From Lentimicrobiaceae bacterium (GTDB lineage: Bacteria > Bacteroidota > Bacteroidia > Bacteroidales > Lentimicrobiaceae): DNA of 64,000 nt. Location of the stretch: the NCBI GenBank assembly GCA_020636745.1, contig JACJXH010000006.1, positions 186,001-250,000 of the forward strand. The letters run 5' to 3'. Under the pieces are notes generated by a model. That model was not told where the DNA came from and ran no database searches. It was given only the letters and a program-made list of their open reading frames with translations. The translations under genes were made by a program, and so were the position numbers. The first letter of the stretch is position 1, and the number at the start of each line of letters is the position of its first letter. This document shows, one piece after another, positions 63,264-64,000 of this stretch.

Positions 63264-64000
63264 GTGAAAGATATCCTTTTGGCGATACTTTCAGGAAATA
63301 AAAAACCCATGGACGGAAGGCTGCGAAACCGGCTTTCCGTCTTTTTGGTTTGTACCCTTATTTCCCTGTTTATGTGGAGTTTAATTAAATTGAGTCGCGA
63401 CTATGAAGCGCCTGTTAATTATCTGATTCAGGCCGGCAAACTCCCTGATGGAAAAATCCTCGTTGGTAATCCTGACTCTTTGATACACATTGTAATGAGT
63501 GCTAAAGGGCTCGATCTCTATTCCCGAATGTTTATGCGGGGTAAAAACACCATTGACCTTAACCTTTCAGGTATTAAACTTCAACGGAAAGGCGATCTTT
63601 ATACCGGCATTTTGCGCACTTCAAAACTTATGAATGAGATAGCGCAACAATTGCCTATTGGTGCTAAATTAATTGATATTGAGCCTGATACATTGCGTTT
63701 TATTTTTGAAAAAACATACCGCCAGCGGGTAGCTGTTCACCCTGAGCTATCTCTTGGTTTTGCCAAACAGTTTCAGTTGTACGATTCTTTGCGGGTGAAT
63801 CCCGATTCGGTTTGGATTTATGGGAGAAAAAGCCTGATTGATACCCTACGCTTTTTAAATACCGAGCCATACACCATTAAAAACCTTAGCCAAAATGAAA
63901 GAATCAGGTTAAAGCTGCTTCAGCCGGCTTTAAGCCCTGCTGTGAGTTTATCAACCGATAGTGTGAGTGTGACGATTAATGTTGAGAAATTTACGGAAGC
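63264..64000 (+). CDS. YbbR-like domain protein (partial, 3' end outside window)
   Basis: Open frame from a GTG at 63264 (or ATG at 63309) through the right edge, about 245 codons. One N-terminal membrane helix (LSVFLVCTLISLFMWSLIKL) is followed by beta-rich repeats (DYEAPVNYLIQAGKLPDG; DSVWIYGRKSLIDTLRFLNT) like YbbR domains, which in Firmicutes regulate the diadenylate cyclase CdaA. The position after yajC is conserved in Bacteroidota, often followed by coaE. Confidence 0.85.
   Translation, partial: MKDILLAILSGNKKPMDGRLRNRLSVFLVCTLISLFMWSLIKLSRDYEAPVNYLIQAGKLPDGKILVGNPDSLIHIVMSAKGLDLYSRMFMRGKNTIDLNLSGIKLQRKGDLYTGILRTSKLMNEIAQQLPIGAKLIDIEPDTLRFIFEKTYRQRVAVHPELSLGFAKQFQLYDSLRVNPDSVWIYGRKSLIDTLRFLNTEPYTIKNLSQNERIRLKLLQPALSPAVSLSTDSVSVTINVEKFTE

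Overview
The window is about 64 kb of mostly ordinary chromosome from a member of the Bacteroidota, probably an anaerobic or microaerophilic Bacteroidales-type organism. The evidence is: two proteins with C-terminal type IX secretion (T9SS) sorting tails; families largely confined to the phylum (DUF3078, DUF5683, DUF3276, GWxTD, a long NusB, a PocR-containing hybrid kinase); a full Bat operon; an [FeFe]-hydrogenase maturase HydE; and promoters of the TTTG/TAnnTTTG type. No rRNA, tRNA, insertion sequence, prophage or CRISPR array was seen. Coding density is high and strand use runs in long blocks.

Layout. 1-4.7 kb (minus): a four-gene operon of secreted proteins of unknown function, the last cut by the window edge; two members share a short helical module. 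4.8-9.5 kb (minus): a surface lipoprotein, a roughly 0.9-kb gene-poor gap, mscL with a DUF3078 outer-membrane protein, and a secreted protein with two TonB-C-like domains. 9.8-20 kb (minus): moxR, a DUF58 gene, a BatD-like membrane gene, batA, batB, batC, batD and batE, running straight into an ABC permease/ATPase pair. 20.1-21.4 kb: a secreted bleomycin-hydrolase-like peptidase. 21.7-26.1 kb (plus): two T9SS cargo proteins, a BNR-type beta-propeller and a four-repeat Fn3-like protein. 26.2-27.4 kb: an outer-membrane protein and a tiny lipoprotein whose signal peptide is broken by an A8 run.

27.5-36.1 kb (plus): ung, a fadL-type porin followed by a GDSL/SGNH lipoprotein (lipid hydrolysis and uptake), an M23-LysM peptidase, a GWxTD lipoprotein, hydE, thyA and folA. 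36.2-46.1 kb (mixed): a periplasmic protein often mislabelled asparagine synthetase B, dnaB, a TlpA-like thioredoxin, an FKBP, a PolB-type exonuclease, a lipoprotein, mnmD, acylphosphatase, an unknown gene and a Nudix-type regulator. 46.7-50.6 kb: a 1292-residue hybrid histidine kinase. 50.6-59.6 kb (minus): parA, parB, DUF5683, dapB, lepB, cyclophilin, ftsK, lolA and a small membrane protein, which serve chromosome segregation, cell-wall precursor synthesis and envelope protein export. 60.0-64 kb: a DUF3276 gene, then nusB, a GNAT acetyltransferase, a DUF1573 lipoprotein, yajC and a ybbR-like gene cut by the right edge.

No clearly novel defence or mobile system was found. The most interesting loci are the unknown secreted operon at the left end, the Bat operon continuing into an ABC exporter pair, the repeat-rich promoter region of the fadL-lipase operon, and the frameshifted small lipoprotein.
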